A stretch of 64,000 bases of DNA, from contig NW_020126835.1 of NCBI RefSeq assembly GCF_002994745.2, positions 1 through 64,000 on the forward strand, written 5' to 3'. The notes beneath the pieces are model-generated. The model saw nothing but the letters and a program-made list of their open reading frames with translations, ran no database searches and was not told the DNA's origin. The position numbers were made by a program, and so were the translations under genes. Position 1 is the stretch's first letter; each line of letters begins with the position of its first letter. The DNA is from Rosa chinensis (Eukaryota; Streptophyta; Magnoliopsida; Rosales; Rosaceae). Shown piece by piece: positions 47,556 through 59,821 of this stretch.

Positions 47556-49290
47556 CATAAAAATTCTTGTCTTCAAACAAATAAAGAGCTACCATGCGAG
47601 GTAAGCCATTATCTGCCATCCTTAAATACACTCTTTAGCATTTGGATATTGATGGGCAGAAGCAAAAATAGAAGACAGCTTTTGTTTCAGGCTCACAAGC
47701 AGAGCTGAACCAAATCTATGATGTAGTATTATAACATTAACATTAAAGCACAGAAAGCATTTTTAAGTAGCGAGAATTTAAATTTTTCCCCTTAATTGAC
47801 TTTCAGCTACAGCAATGGAAGAACAAGATCAGGGGACTAGTGTGTTGAAGTAAACAGTGGGTACCTATTAACGCGCAGAAATTACACAACGATAATTTAG
47901 TTCATGCTTCTTTATATTACTCCCAAGTTTTATGTCCAATTTTGATTTGTACTAGACAGCAAAGAAGAGTGCATTGTCATTTGAAGGTTTTGAACTCAAG
48001 AACTCTTATACTATGTGACACAACCACAGGGTCCCAACAGCTAAAGCTTTTAGAGAACAGAATACATCAAGATTATGGACAGTTACTGAAGTGACAGTGT
48101 CCAACAATGTATGTAACTGAAGGCAATTATTTTTTAAGCAGATACAATTTAAGTTCCAAAACCAGAGATGCCACTATAAATGCAGCAAACAAGTAAAAGA
48201 TGTATGACGTAATAAGTAGTTGCTGCATTCCTAGTCCTACTTCTAATACTTCACTAGCTTAAGCAGGTCATTATATTGATTTGCTATTCCATTGGTCAAA
48301 TTCACATAGATGAGTCACATGTTCACATGATATAGTAGTTCTACATTCCAAACAAACTCAAAGGAAATGCATGGTCACACATAGGTCAAATAAATGAAAA
48401 CTATATTCACCTGGACTTCCAGTCCCTCGTGTAGATAAGCCAATCTGAGCTTGAGCAGCACCAAACATTATTTGTAACCTCGTGATCCAAGGAAGAGGGT
48501 TCAAAACCCTGTTGAAAAGATGATCTTCTAAGCTCCTATTAGGCATATATTCACATACCAACAGCCGTTGGATCCTCTTTCTCCATCTATAGAGCAATAT
48601 CCTAGAAGCTTTGCTAGATTTGGGTGATTTAACACACCAAGAAATTGAACCTCTGCAAGCCATTCTTTATGACCCTAAATGAAAAGTTGAAAACAGCAAC
48701 GAACCATAAGCTTGACAACTAAATAGATAAAATGATAGAGAGGCACAAAATGTCACAATGTCTCCAAAATGGGCGTTTAAAAAAGGATAACTTTGAACTT
48801 AGAGTTCAGTTGAATGTGCGAGTCATTCTCAACTGTTTAAAAGAGTAATGAGATGTATCCTTTACACAGGCCAATATCATCTCAAGGGCTTAATCATTAC
48901 TTTTATCCATCCACAAAATTTGACGATCTGTTCCAATTCAAGTTCTTGAGAGAAAAAATCTCTTTGTTTAGTAACAGGTAAGAGCATTGTCAGACAAAAG
49001 AACGCTGCATGATATGTTTTCCAGCTGAGAGAAACAAGTCTATTTACCATTAACTTTAGGAATGCTTTTGAAACACTACATGAATCCATTTGCCTAATTC
49101 TATTCACTTTCCTTTTGGTTCTTGCTAACACAACAAATAATGATATTCTCTCCACATGTATATAAAATCCCAGACCCAATAAATCTACTAAAAAGAACAC
49201 ATGTACTAATCATTTAAAAACCATATGTTTATTAACAAATGCAGAACAGGGCCACTACTAGAAGTATAGTCAAAACATGAAGATATATAT

Positions 49291-49293
<3 letters not shown>

Positions 49294-49325
<32 letters not shown>
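49294..49325. repeat. (AT)n microsatellite
   Basis: About 15 AT dinucleotides in RLCK intron 1 of copy 2, absent from copy 1 at the corresponding place. Confidence 0.9.
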
Positions 49326-49328
<3 letters not shown>

Positions 49329-49567
49329 CTTTAGGAATAATTCAAACCCAAAAATAACAAGGTAATATAATTCACTATCTAATAATAACAACTCTTTCGG
49401 ATCAGATTATAAGACCATTCAATGCTACCATCACAATCATTCAACATCCAAGACTAAGAAAACCAATCAGCCAAGCAGTAATGGAGAAAAACCAAGTGGA
49501 ATAAAACAGACAGAAAAAATGGAAAAATTAACCAAACAGTTAAAGTTCCTCAATGGAATGAAACTAT

Positions 49568-49666
49568 GAAAGACTGTCAGAGTGCAACTCCACTGGCACC
49601 GGCCTTTTTGTCCGTTTTATCAAAGAGAAGAATGTCCAGGAAGAAAAGGAAACTGTTCTTGTGTAG
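49568..49666 (+). pseudogene. BAM3 3' end fragment at the duplication junction
   Basis: It encodes [20 protein letters not shown] and ends ETVLV-stop at 49664, matching the last 33 codons of the beta-amylase ending at 10158. Downstream non-coding homology continues to 49962. It abuts RLCK intron 1 sequence (ends about 49557) with no further BAM3 exons upstream. Confidence 0.92.
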
Positions 49667-50744
49667 AAAATTTGTTTTAAGTGCATCTTTATGTACAAAC
49701 TGAGTATCCGAGTATATAGTTAATTACTATTATATAGTGGGAAAAAAACAAAGGGAAAGAGTGAGGGATAAAAGGAGTAATTAATTATAAGCAAGGCATA
49801 CTTGGCATCAGATGCTGAGGCTTAAGATGATTAAACTATTCCCTGTATATTTCTTCATTACTTGAATGGTCAGTTGATGTTCATTCAAACCAAGTTGTCA
49901 TCTAGTTTAGGGGATGTTCAGACAACTCTTGAGAATAGATGTCAACCTAGTCCAGTGTGTCAAGTAATATGCGTTCATGCTCCTTAGTGAAAGCATCTAC
50001 AACTTCCAATATATCAGCTCTAATTTCTATTTTCTTTGCTTATTGTTTCAATATAGCTACCCTGCGGGAAATGGAAGACTCATACTAACCCTTTCTGATA
50101 TACTTAATGTTGGAAACAAACAATATCATGTCTACATATGTGAAAGAAAAAAAAAAAAGAGGGTGCAGGCAGGTGGAGTTTAGAGATGTATAAATATTTT
50201 GCAGCTCATAGAAATGCACAAAAACTAAAGATCTATATCAAACTGGTTTCTTTACTTCACTTATCTCTTTCTTGAATTGAGTTTTAACAGCCACCAGTTC
50301 ATCCCTGTTGAGCTCAAACCTCCCTAATTTCAAGACTTTAGAATGCTTCTTGTTTTTGCTGATGAACAAGAAACTAGTTCTTGTAGGAAAGTTCAATGTC
50401 CCTTCAAATTACCATCTTTACCATGAAGAAGAAAAAGGGCTTCATGCAAATATTAACGTAGCTTAATTTAACAAACTAATACCGTTTTGAGTGTTTTAGC
50501 AAATTAGTTGACAACTTCTGATAAAGCAACCAAAGTAAATGTCAAAAGGCCAAATCATCAACCACTTATTAGCCACTAGGTTTGCATATTTCTGTACAAT
50601 AGAGTAGGTCAGAGCAGAAACATAACACTAGCCGTTCTGAAAAATAAAGATAACATTGCATGGAAAATCTGAGATAAATTTATTATTTCATCATCATGAC
50701 AGGCAGAAGCGTTGGACTAATCATAAAATAATTGTCAGGAAGAA
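49667..50744. other. BAM3 downstream sequence, then unassigned sequence
   Basis: 49667-49962 matches 10159-10440. From 49963 to 50744 I see no gene or repeat. Confidence 0.5.
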
Positions 50745-51010
50745 TTCTAACTTCATAGTTTTAATTCCTCTGCATAAATAGAAATTTGAACTTTCCGGAC
50801 CACTGCTAACACTGAAATCCCCCAAAGATGGGACTACTCAAGTCTCAAGATCCTGGTATCTCCAATTCTCCTGTGACAAAGAAAGTGAGAAAACTAATGG
50901 TATCAGAAACCTAGAATTTTATTATATTAGTATGGCAACCTAAAATTATCGGATGGTACAAGGATAGAATTTATATCACAATGACGGTGTACATGGCAAA
51001 AAGGAACAGC
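50745..51010 (+). pseudogene. Decayed RLP 3' end fragment
   Basis: Sequence from gtcaggaagaattc through gaccactgctaacactgaaa to ggtatcagaaacctagaatt parallels 15760-15900 and 58700-58880. Multiple stops; it is a relic of an RLP C-terminus. Confidence 0.65.
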
Positions 51011-51169
51011 AAACCCCATGGATGAATGGTAAAGCTAATACTGTTCTAGTTCTTTTCTAATTCTGTTATGTTTATTCAACTATATTTTAGAGTCTTTCAA
51101 GTTAATAATAGTATAATACTAGCAGAGTAAAATTTATTGTTATGGACTTGCATAAGAGTTGGATATCAG

Positions 51170-51775
51170 TGCTTGCTTAAAACCACAACTTTACTCTTGT
51201 GTGCAAAGTATCCCTTTACCAGACTTTGTGTATTAGTATCGCCATTATGCCCTCCACCTACAAATTTGACCAGATATTTGATTAAATAGCCTATCAACAA
51301 CAGAAACTGGAAATAAAACAAGATTGAAAGGGACAGCAGAGCAAGTACCTCATCCACATCAATGACCATTTCAATGCTTTGACAATTACTTCCAACTTCA
51401 GCTGGTGAGCTTTTCTTGGGTCCTTCTGCTTTTGGATAATATAACTGCACAATGAAGAAAGCATCATCATGAATTGAATCTTCAGAGAAATTATACTGTC
51501 AGAGGGCGGATTTATAGTTGCTTGGGAACTTACATCTTTTTTTCAACAATCTCTGATAGACCTGAAGTTCTAGCTTCTCTAGGACAAGATATACAGCAAA
51601 CCTAAAGAACCTGATATATTTCAAATAAATTAGTATCTCATAGAGAATGCAGTACAATCTCCAGCTTTTCACAATGAAAGCAATTCATACCTGTCTTCAT
51701 GCTCTTGAAAAGCATGCCGAAGAAGTCGGAGGTCGCCTCTTCTTAGAGCTTGCACAACTTTTCCATACTGCAAAA
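51170..51775 (-). pseudogene. Exon fragments of a TREX-2 PCI-domain protein (THP1/EER5-like)
   Basis: Four minus-strand exons in the expected order: 51770-51695 (YGKVVQALRRGDLRLLRHAF, QEHEDR), 51599-51537 (VYLVLEKLELQVYQRLLKK), 51450-51349 (YIIQKQKDPRKAHQLKLEVI) and 51257-51180 (VEGIMAILI, then VKGYFAHKSKVVVLSK). These match the C-terminal half of plant THP1, the mRNA-export factor that binds SAC3 in TREX-2. Frameshifts occur in the last two exons and the C-terminus is missing. The N-terminal half is not evident upstream. Confidence 0.75.
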
Positions 51776-53267
51776 GCAAGGATGATCTCAACTAGAAGTC
51801 AAATGAATGAACGGAAACTATAGCATTATAAGTTTTGGGTCTGACTCTGTTCACTTCACATTCCACCCACCCAGCAATGCTAGTATGAACATTATTCAGG
51901 ATATAGAATGTACCAGCACAACAAAAGTAGTTATTTTCGCTCCCTCCCTCCCCTATAATACACCCTTAAAGTCTATAATGCCAATGAACATATGCAGCAA
52001 GCACGTGTATGTACACCAGATTATGGATACATTCAGTTCATTTGAAAGGAGTGTTATTAAACCCATGTACACCAGATTATACATAGACATATATAAAGAG
52101 TATTTTGTCCTTGTCAGTTTCACTTACGTACACCAGCATGTAAGCGTGTGAATATTTTGTAAATTTGAAAGGAGTGTTAAACCCAGGGTCTGTCTAGGGT
52201 AGCTGTCGAAGCATGAGAAAATTAAGAGAAAGGACTAGAACTTGAGGATTAACATTTTACTGAATATATTTAAGCAGGAAAAACAGATGCAATAGTGCAT
52301 GCAGAATAAGAAATACATCTTCCTCACCACCACACTGCTCTTCTAGCGCCCTCTTTATATCTTCTCTGGTTACCCTCTCATCATCAAATTTGTTCATGAG
52401 AAACACAAATCTTAATGGCATGGTAACAGAATAATGCTCAGCGATGATTAACAACCTAAGTTACCCACTTTGTGTCCTACATGCTTCTGAAACTTTCTGA
52501 ATGAAAAACCACAACTAAGATTGATGTAGTAAAATCATGACAATCAAATTTAAGTTGTCCACAAATGCAAAAATTGTCTGCACATTTTAGCGGATGCATG
52601 ACAGAAAAATAAGAACCAGATACCAATGATTGGAAAGCATCGGCCTGATAAAGGCCTAGTAATGTCCACCATGCACCCCACCGCTGTGTACCAATACACT
52701 GCAAACAACCGCCAAATGCCCAAGTACAATATGATCCTTTCTATTCCAGAATGGTAATAAGATTACAGAATTACAAAGAAGCAATCTCAACAAGTTTGTG
52801 AATCAAATCAATTACAGAAATTTCCTCCCCAGCCTTTAGTTATCAGTAAAACTCATAGTTGTCATATCATCCTATCTATTTCAGAATGGTAAGAAGATCA
52901 GCACATATATCTATGTGACCATAAATTGACTTGATTGTTCCTTAACTACAAAATACTTCTCTTTTTGAAGAAAGAAAAGGGTAATGTATGCACTGGCACT
53001 TACTAACTGAAATCAGCTAGTTTTCATTTTGGGGTGAACAACCAAAGAATTTCCAAACAGCAAAATCCAGTCATTGTAATATATAAGTCAAGATATTTAT
53101 CCATCAATCATCTCAGATCAACTTTGGCACTCCAAAACAGATTAAGCATGCAACTACATTATCTAATTCATGCACAGCAACTATGAATAACAACTATGTC
53201 ACAGCAGAAAGCTGTATCTTCAATGCAAGTCAGCATATAAAGGTTTTAAAGTTAATATCTGAACTCC
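51776..53267. other. Unassigned sequence with possible exon relics
   Basis: Minus-strand 52440-52310 reads FVFLMNKFDDERVTREDIKR, which looks coding, and 52700-52615 is another candidate exon. I cannot assign either to a family. They could be upstream exons of a neighbouring gene or chance frames. Confidence 0.3.
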
Positions 53268-54007
53268 TCAGGAACACACATTCTGCTGTCAAGGATAGGT
53301 AAGATGACCTGAAAACAGCCGAAGATGGCGAAGGAGTTTTCCAGTAAGGCCTTAAGACAATGTTTTCTCAAGCTTTAACAAATGAAGGGATTTCCACACT
53401 GCCCACCTGATGCCATCAACCTGCACCCAAAACCTGAATAAGTCACAATCTAAACAGAGATCCTACTTGATACATGAATCAAAATTCAACTTAAACAAGA
53501 ATTCACATTGTGAATGACATTTCATGCAGCTATTTCAATTCACATTTAATTTCAAGTACGCGGAGAAGAGTGCCAAATATATAAAAGCAGTAAAAGACTA
53601 ATTAACATGCACCAAATGGAGGGAGTAGAGCATCTACTGTCCAGGTTCAGACACCACATCATTCCCCCAAAAACTGATTCAAACTAATCTGTCAGCTATA
53701 AGAATACTATAATTCCAATTCATGTTGAGCCTATAATGCGACCTCAAAACTTAAACAACGAGGGAAAACACCATCTTGATGAGCAAAGTTTAACTGAATT
53801 ACATCTTAGAGTTTAACTGAATTACATCTTAGAAATCAATGAAGAAAAACCAATTTCCAAATTATGCCGATCAAGTCAGTCAATGAAGCAACTCCATTGC
53901 TGTTTCCACGATTATACATATGTAGTTTCCAAAATCCTTTTGCTTCAACTATATATACTTCACTTTGCAGGTTGCATATCATCTTCATAATCATGTTTTT
54001 CAGTATA
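53268..54007. other. RLP upstream region of unit 3
   Basis: Collinear with 10636-11160 and 11850-12012 of unit 1, including the stretch just before the RLP start. The 660-bp segment of unit 1 containing exon 1 of the tiny gene is absent. Confidence 0.7.
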
Positions 54008-57000
54008 ATGAGTGGTGGGTCTATGCATTCTGGTTTGGTTGGGCTTGTGTGCCTGGCCATTGCCTCTGCTATTTGTTGTTCAAATGTTGGAAGCTCTAAC
54101 AACATCATGTGCTAGGAGAGTGAAGGCATGCTCTTCTCCAGTTCAAACAAGGCCTTGTGGATGACTCCAATGCTCTTGCCTCTTGGAAAGTGAGAAAGCT
54201 TGCTGCAAGTGGAGAGGAATAGCATGCAACAACCAAACAGGTCATGTCATCATTCTAGATCTCTCTTATAGTTATTACGATTCCACTAAATGGAGAGGTG
54301 AAATTAGTCCTTCACTACTTGAATTGCCATATCTAAATTACTTGGACCTCAGTTATAATGATTTTGGAGGAATGATCATTCTGAAGTTCATTGGTTCTTT
54401 GAGTCAATTGAAAGAGCTCAACTTGCAGATGCTAATTTCAGTGGACCTGTTCCTCCCAACTTGGAAACCTCTCTAATTTGCACACTCTTGATCTTTCCTC
54501 CAATGATTTTGAAGGAATGATGATTCCCAATTCATTGGCTCTCTGAGTCAATTGAAAAACTCAACTTGCAGATGCTAATTTCAGTGGACCTGTTCCTCCC
54601 CAACTTGGAAACCTCTCTAATTTGCACACTCTTGATCTTTCCTCCAATGATTTTGAAGGAATGATGATTCCCAAATTCATTGGCTCTCTGAGTCAATTGA
54701 AAGAACTCAATCTTGCAGATGCTAATTTCAGTGGACCTGTTCCTCCCCAACTTAGAAACCTCTCTAATTTGCACACTCTTGATCTTTCCTCCAATGATTT
54801 TGAAGGAAAGATGATTCCCAAATTCATTGGCTCTCTGAGTCATTGAAAGACTCAATCTTGCATATGCTAATTCAGTGGACCTGTTCCTCCCAACTTGGAA
54901 ACCTCTCTAATTTGCACACTCTTGATCTTCCCTCCAATGATTTTGAAGGAATGATGATTCCCAATTCATTGGCTTTCTGAGTCAATTGAAAGAATCAAAC
55001 TTGCAGAAGCTAATTTCAGTGGACTGTTCTCCCAACTTGAAAACCTCTCTAATTTGCACACTCTTGATCTTTCTCCAATGATTTTGAAGGAATGATGATT
55101 CCCAAATTCATTGGTTTCTGGGTCAATTGAAAGAACTCAAACTTGCAGAAGCTAATTTCAGTGGACCTGTTCCTCCCAACTTGGAAACTCTCTAATTTGC
55201 ACACTCTTGATCTTACGGTAACCAAGTTGTTAGTTCAGAAATCTTGAGTGGTTATCTCATCTTTCTTCCTTGAGATACCTGACATGTCATGGCTGAATTT
55301 GTCTGAGGCTGTGAATTGGCCAGAATCTTTGAGCAAGCTCACTTACTGAGAGAGCTCGAGTTATCCGAGTGTAACCTTCCTGATGTCAATCCAGATCACT
55401 TGCTTTATTAATTCTTCCACCTCTTCAACTCCTTGACTCTCTTATACTCTCTGAATTCTTCAATATTTAATTGGATAGCCAATGTCAGCAGCAATTTGTC
55501 CATATTGATCTCTTCCAATCAACTTGAAGGTGGGATACAAAAGGCTTTCAAACTTATGCAGCTTAGAGTCGTTGACCAATTGTCTGAAACATTGAGGATC
55601 TGTTAAACCTTGTCTTGTGCTGGAACACTTGAGACTTGGCTTGGAGGGAACCAGTTTTGGGGATCGTTGCGGATTTCACACGTTTCTCAAGTTAAGAGGT
55701 TGTTCTTGGCGCTAATCAAGTAAATGGGTTGTACCGAGAGTGTCGGGCAACTCTCTAGCTTGAACATTATTCTTTCGGGAATTCTTTGAGTGGTGTCATA
55801 CAGAGGTCCACTTTTTGAACTCTCTCGTTTAAGACTTTGGATATTTCTGGTAATCGTTTCTCTATCACTAGCTCTGATTGGAATCCACCATTTCAGCTTA
55901 CTGGTGAGTTAGATATGTCTCTTGCAAGGTGGCCAGCTTTCCCAAGTGGATTCTAACGCAGACAATCTTTTTAGGCTTTCTCTCTCTAATGTGGATATCA
56001 GGTCATTACTCATAGTTTTGGGATTTTTTCTGGCTTGAGTGGTTAGATTCTCTATGAACCAAATCCATGGGAACTACCGATCTGTCATTGACAGTTTAAG
56101 TGAAGTTGGCTTGTTTCTAATCTATTTTATATCGCGTTGCCATCATTTCCTCCTATGCTCAGGTATTTGTATTCGCGCGCGAATAACAGTTTTTCAGGAC
56201 CTTTGTCTTCCTTCTGTGCTCCAGGTATTTGGTATGTTGACATTTCTAAGAACCTATTGTCTGGGGAGCTTCCTAATTGTTGGATGCAATGTCAGAATTG
56301 CAACTGTTGAATTTGGGAAGAATAATTATTGGAAAATACCAAGCTGGTTAGGCATCTACAGTCAATTGGGATATTGCGTTTACATGATAACACTTTCAGG
56401 AGAATTGCCTTCTTTAGGAATCTACCCATTATTGATGGTTGACTCGGAACAATAAATTGTCGGGAAATACAACATGGATTGGCCAAGCCTACCAACTTGG
56501 TGATTCTACGCTTACGGTCAATGAGTTTATGGAATCATACCTTCTCCTGTGCAGTCTAGCTGCCTTATGTTTTGACTCTCTCACAACAATATTTAGGAGC
56601 TTGCCGCATTGCTTGAATAACATTACCGCTTTGGCTCATGATACTGGAGAGTAGAAGTTTTACTGTGGAACTTGTGTGGAAGGATAGAATTGAGTTTGGG
56701 GAAAATCTTGAGGTATGAGAAGCATTGACATTTCAAGCACTATTTGATTGGGGAATTCCGCTAGTATAGCAGTATGACAGAGTTGAAATTCTGACTTGTC
56801 TGGAAACAATTGACGGGAAAGCTTCCTGAAGACTTTGGTAACATGAGATGTTGGAATCTTTGATTGTCAAGAACCGGATATCTGGTCAAATTCCTACAAG
56901 TTTTGCGAGCTTAACTTTCTAGTGTCTTGGACTTGTCACACAACTTGTCAGGAAGAATTCATCAGGCACCAACTTCAGGCTTTATGCTTCTCAATATATG

Positions 57001-57297
57001 GGAATCGTGGATTTGTGGACACCGCTGACACAAAGTTGTCAGGAGAAGGACAGTTCAAGATGATGGAATCGCGAGAGGAACTGAAATTGATACAAGAAGG
57101 TTAGTGATGGTCTCATAAACCTTGGATTCTTTATTAGTGCAGTGCTGGGATTTGTCACTGGATTTTGGATGGTCTGCGGCAGTTTACAGTTAGACTTTTG
57201 GAGATATGCTTATTTCAGATTCCTGGACAATGCAAAGATTGGATTTATGTCAAACTGTTGTGTACAGGCAAAGTGCGGAGGACACTTCAAAGATAAA
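54008..57297 (+). pseudogene. LRR receptor-like protein (EIX2-type RLP), copy in unit 3
   Basis: Starts at ATG 54008 (MSGGSMHSGLVGLVCLAIAS) and is collinear with the 12013 gene to the final RRTLQR-stop near 57297. The Leu codon after NNIMC is TAG, an early stop, and more than 50 one-base losses break every frame downstream. It keeps LRRNT, six near-identical LRR-pair units, the transmembrane stretch (FFISAVLGFVTGFWMV) and the basic tail. Most lesions are homopolymer contractions relative to copy 1; the TAG is a true substitution. Confidence 0.9.
54388..55250 (+). repeat. 147-bp LRR-pair repeat, 6 units
   Basis: Units begin at 54388, 54532, 54677, 54824, 54966 and 55108. Spacings of 142-147 bp, against exactly 147 in the unit 1 gene, come from one-base losses in individual units. 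Confidence 0.92.
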
Positions 57298-57443
57298 TGG
57301 TAAACTAGCTACATAATCTTATTTTTTTCTAGTGTTTATATTTCTGGCTAGATATACTTAAAACTCTTCAATTTATAGTATAACAATTGTTTGGAAACCA
57401 AAAGATTTGTTGATGACCCTAATTTCCCAGAAGTGGACAATTC

Positions 57444-57880
57444 TGTTAACAATGAAAGCGTGGCCGTGGTCACCATTGTACCGATACTAACAGCCCCTCA
57501 GTGCAACCTAACTCTAGGTCTGCACGTGAAATTAATTAATCCAATTTCCACATTAGAAATTGGGACACAAGTCTCATATCGGAGACTTGGTCGATACAAT
57601 CCAAGGCCACATTGGACACTTAGTATTTTGATGGCAATACAGGGAACCCAATTTGGGCTCATGATACGTGCCTACATGGAGACGCATTGGAGAAGGACCG
57701 CTTTGATACCATGTTAACAGCGACAAGCGTGGCGTGGTCACCATTGTACCGATACTGTCCACTTACCACAGTTAGGTGTTGGGTTTAATCACAAAGGCCT
57801 CGGTACAATTGGGTGAGATCACCCACTTATAAGTTATATTTTATTTGTCACTTTTCCAATGTGGGATCTTCCTCTCCAAC
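57444..57880. mobile_element. LTR-like 437-bp insertion (solo LTR or small retroelement)
   Basis: It starts TGTTAACA and ends CTCTCCAAC, with flanking aattc at 57439-57443 and 57881-57885, and interrupts sequence collinear with 15370-15400 of unit 1. A lost A would restore a CA end. Internally, gtggtcaccattgtaccgat occurs twice (57465 and 57735). Confidence 0.7.
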
Positions 57881-58529
57881 AATTCAAGGCTTATGTTAAA
57901 GGTTTTCAGATGTGTTGCTTTCTCTTCGGCAGAAATAATATTATGCTTGTTTCTTTGAGATATGTGTATGAATAATGGATTGTATGTAGTATGAGCTGCT
58001 ATAACTTTTGATTCATGCAACAAGACCTCTATTTAGCTTCCTAATCTTTCTGGCTGTAATTTAAACCTAGATTTCTCAATTGATTTCAAGTAATTAGCTG
58101 CAATTAATATTGTTCCATTCCAGAGCATTTCAATGTATCTATTCCAATCTAACTTGATCATGTTTGTGTTATTCAACTTGTTTTCCAGAAGTTTCATTTA
58201 TGTCAATCTAACTTGATCACTATATAATCATCCATGTGTCTTGGTGTTTCAGCCTGAGTCCAGATGAGAATCCAACATTTCAATATTACGCATACATTCT
58301 TTTCTTTTCTTTTCCTTTCTTTTCTTTTTTATATTGGATTTAGAGCAGAGGAGCATCATTATCTTCATCTCTGCAATTTTTGGAATATCCGCTTCAGTGC
58401 CTAAAATATTGGAAAGTTTATTTAGCGCTCTGTGAATCAAATCCCGAGAAATTTCCAACCTATCATAAAAAAAAAACTGCACCCTGATTACATTCAATTG
58501 AAATCTAACAACTTACTACAACCATTTCC

Positions 58530-59000
58530 TCCAACAAAAGGAATGTGCTTCTCCAGCTCTCACATAATTACTTGACAGGCAAGGGTGCTAACAGCTTTGG
58601 TCACTTGAAGATGATGGCGTTTCTTGATTCTTCAAAAAAGCTATCCGGTAGAATCCTACAGATTTTCGAGCTTGAAATTTCTTAGTGCCTCGGACTTACA
58701 TACAATAACTTGTCAGGAAGAATTCAACTTCAGAGATTTTTACTCTGCATCTATTGGGAATTTTTGACTTTGCAGACAAGTAACACTTAAGTCCCCAGAT
58801 ATGGGACTACTCAAGATCCTGTTATCTCTAGTGGCAATGGAAGTGAGAAAACTGATGGTATAGAAACCAAGGATTTTATTACGATAGTGCTTGCTTGGAT
58901 TCTTCAGAGATTTGGGAGTCTGTGACACTTCACTGCTAAGTCTTCATGGGATGCGCCTATTTCAAATTCATGTATAGTACAAAGATAGGATTTATCTATA
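58530..59000 (+). pseudogene. Decayed 3' end of a second RLP in unit 3
   Basis: Longer than its unit 1 counterpart (15760-16020): LRR remnants (HNYLTGK, SFGHLKMM, LDSSKKLSGRI, LTYNNLSGRI) precede the SASIGNF and GIETKDFITIVLAWI-like segments. Full of stops. Confidence 0.72.
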
Positions 59001-59821
59001 TACTAGCAGATCATCATTTATTGTTTTGAACTTACATAATGTTTGTAGTGTGGTTTTTTTTCTTTAGAAAATGATCTTATAAGTTGCAGCCTACTGTTAT
59101 GTGGAGGAAGGAATTAGTAGCCTACTCCAATGCAGTAACCAGGATATGGGAGCTTTTTCGATTTGAGATCTCTTTGCCTTCTGTTTCTTCGTTTGTAGCT
59201 GCATTTCGCTCTTTCTTTTTTTCCTTTTCACAATGCACAACTTCTAATGTAGATAACAAATATGAGAATGTGACAGGATATAACAATTTCGCTTAATTCT
59301 AAGACAAGCAACCAAAACGGATGTATATTGTACAGTAGTTTCTTCAAGGTTTATACATCACTACCAGCAACAAGAAAGTGCACATTGTAGCTCAAGAGAT
59401 CATTTGACAGTGAGGTGGTGAATTATCAAAGCTTATAAAATCACTACCTTTCTAATGAGTGATCGATTCTTTTGTCATTCTTTTCACTCCTCTTTTTCTG
59501 CATTCTTTGCTCAACTTTCATAGCTCAATCTCAGGAAACAAAAGTAGAAATAATGACCTTCCAATTGTACTTGAACCCCTCAGTAGTACACCGAGTAGTG
59601 ATCAACCACCCTATGTTGGACCAGAGCCCTAACTTCGATTATATGAAGGGTGTAAAAAAGAGGAGGCTAAAATATTTGAAGTCTGCAAATTGAAACTTTA
59701 CAAACTTCCCATTTCCACTTATCCATCCATCTCAACCTGTTAAAAAATTTAAATAGAACAGTCACAACAGACACTATTAATAATGCTTTCGTTTGATCAC
59801 AGGGTTCTCTCTTATATCACC
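59001..59821. other. Intergenic sequence collinear with 16020-16878
   Basis: No gene. It matches unit 1 between the RLP relic and the RLCK stop codon, with many one-base gaps. Confidence 0.6.

Larger units (their letters stand above)
36722..48674 (-). pseudogene. RLCK copy 2, opened by a Copia element
   Basis: Minus-strand remnants: exon 4 at 36970-36722 (large internal deletions), exon 3 at 37301-37182 and exon 2 at 48674-48411 ([15 protein letters not shown]). Intron 2 is split by the element at 37342-47555 (TSD cataa). The exon 4 acceptor reads GG instead of AG. Exon 3 keeps the Arg of YRD and the Gly of DFG that copy 1 lost, but has one-base contractions (ccc to cc, aaa to aa). There is no exon 1: intron 1 homology ends at about 49557 and runs straight into a BAM3 tail. 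Confidence 0.85.

Noticed and set aside
51807..52151. 114-residue plus-strand frame
   Set aside because: No domain or codon structure; it overlaps AT-rich sequence containing a small direct repeat (gtgttattaaaccc-like) near 52050 and 52175.
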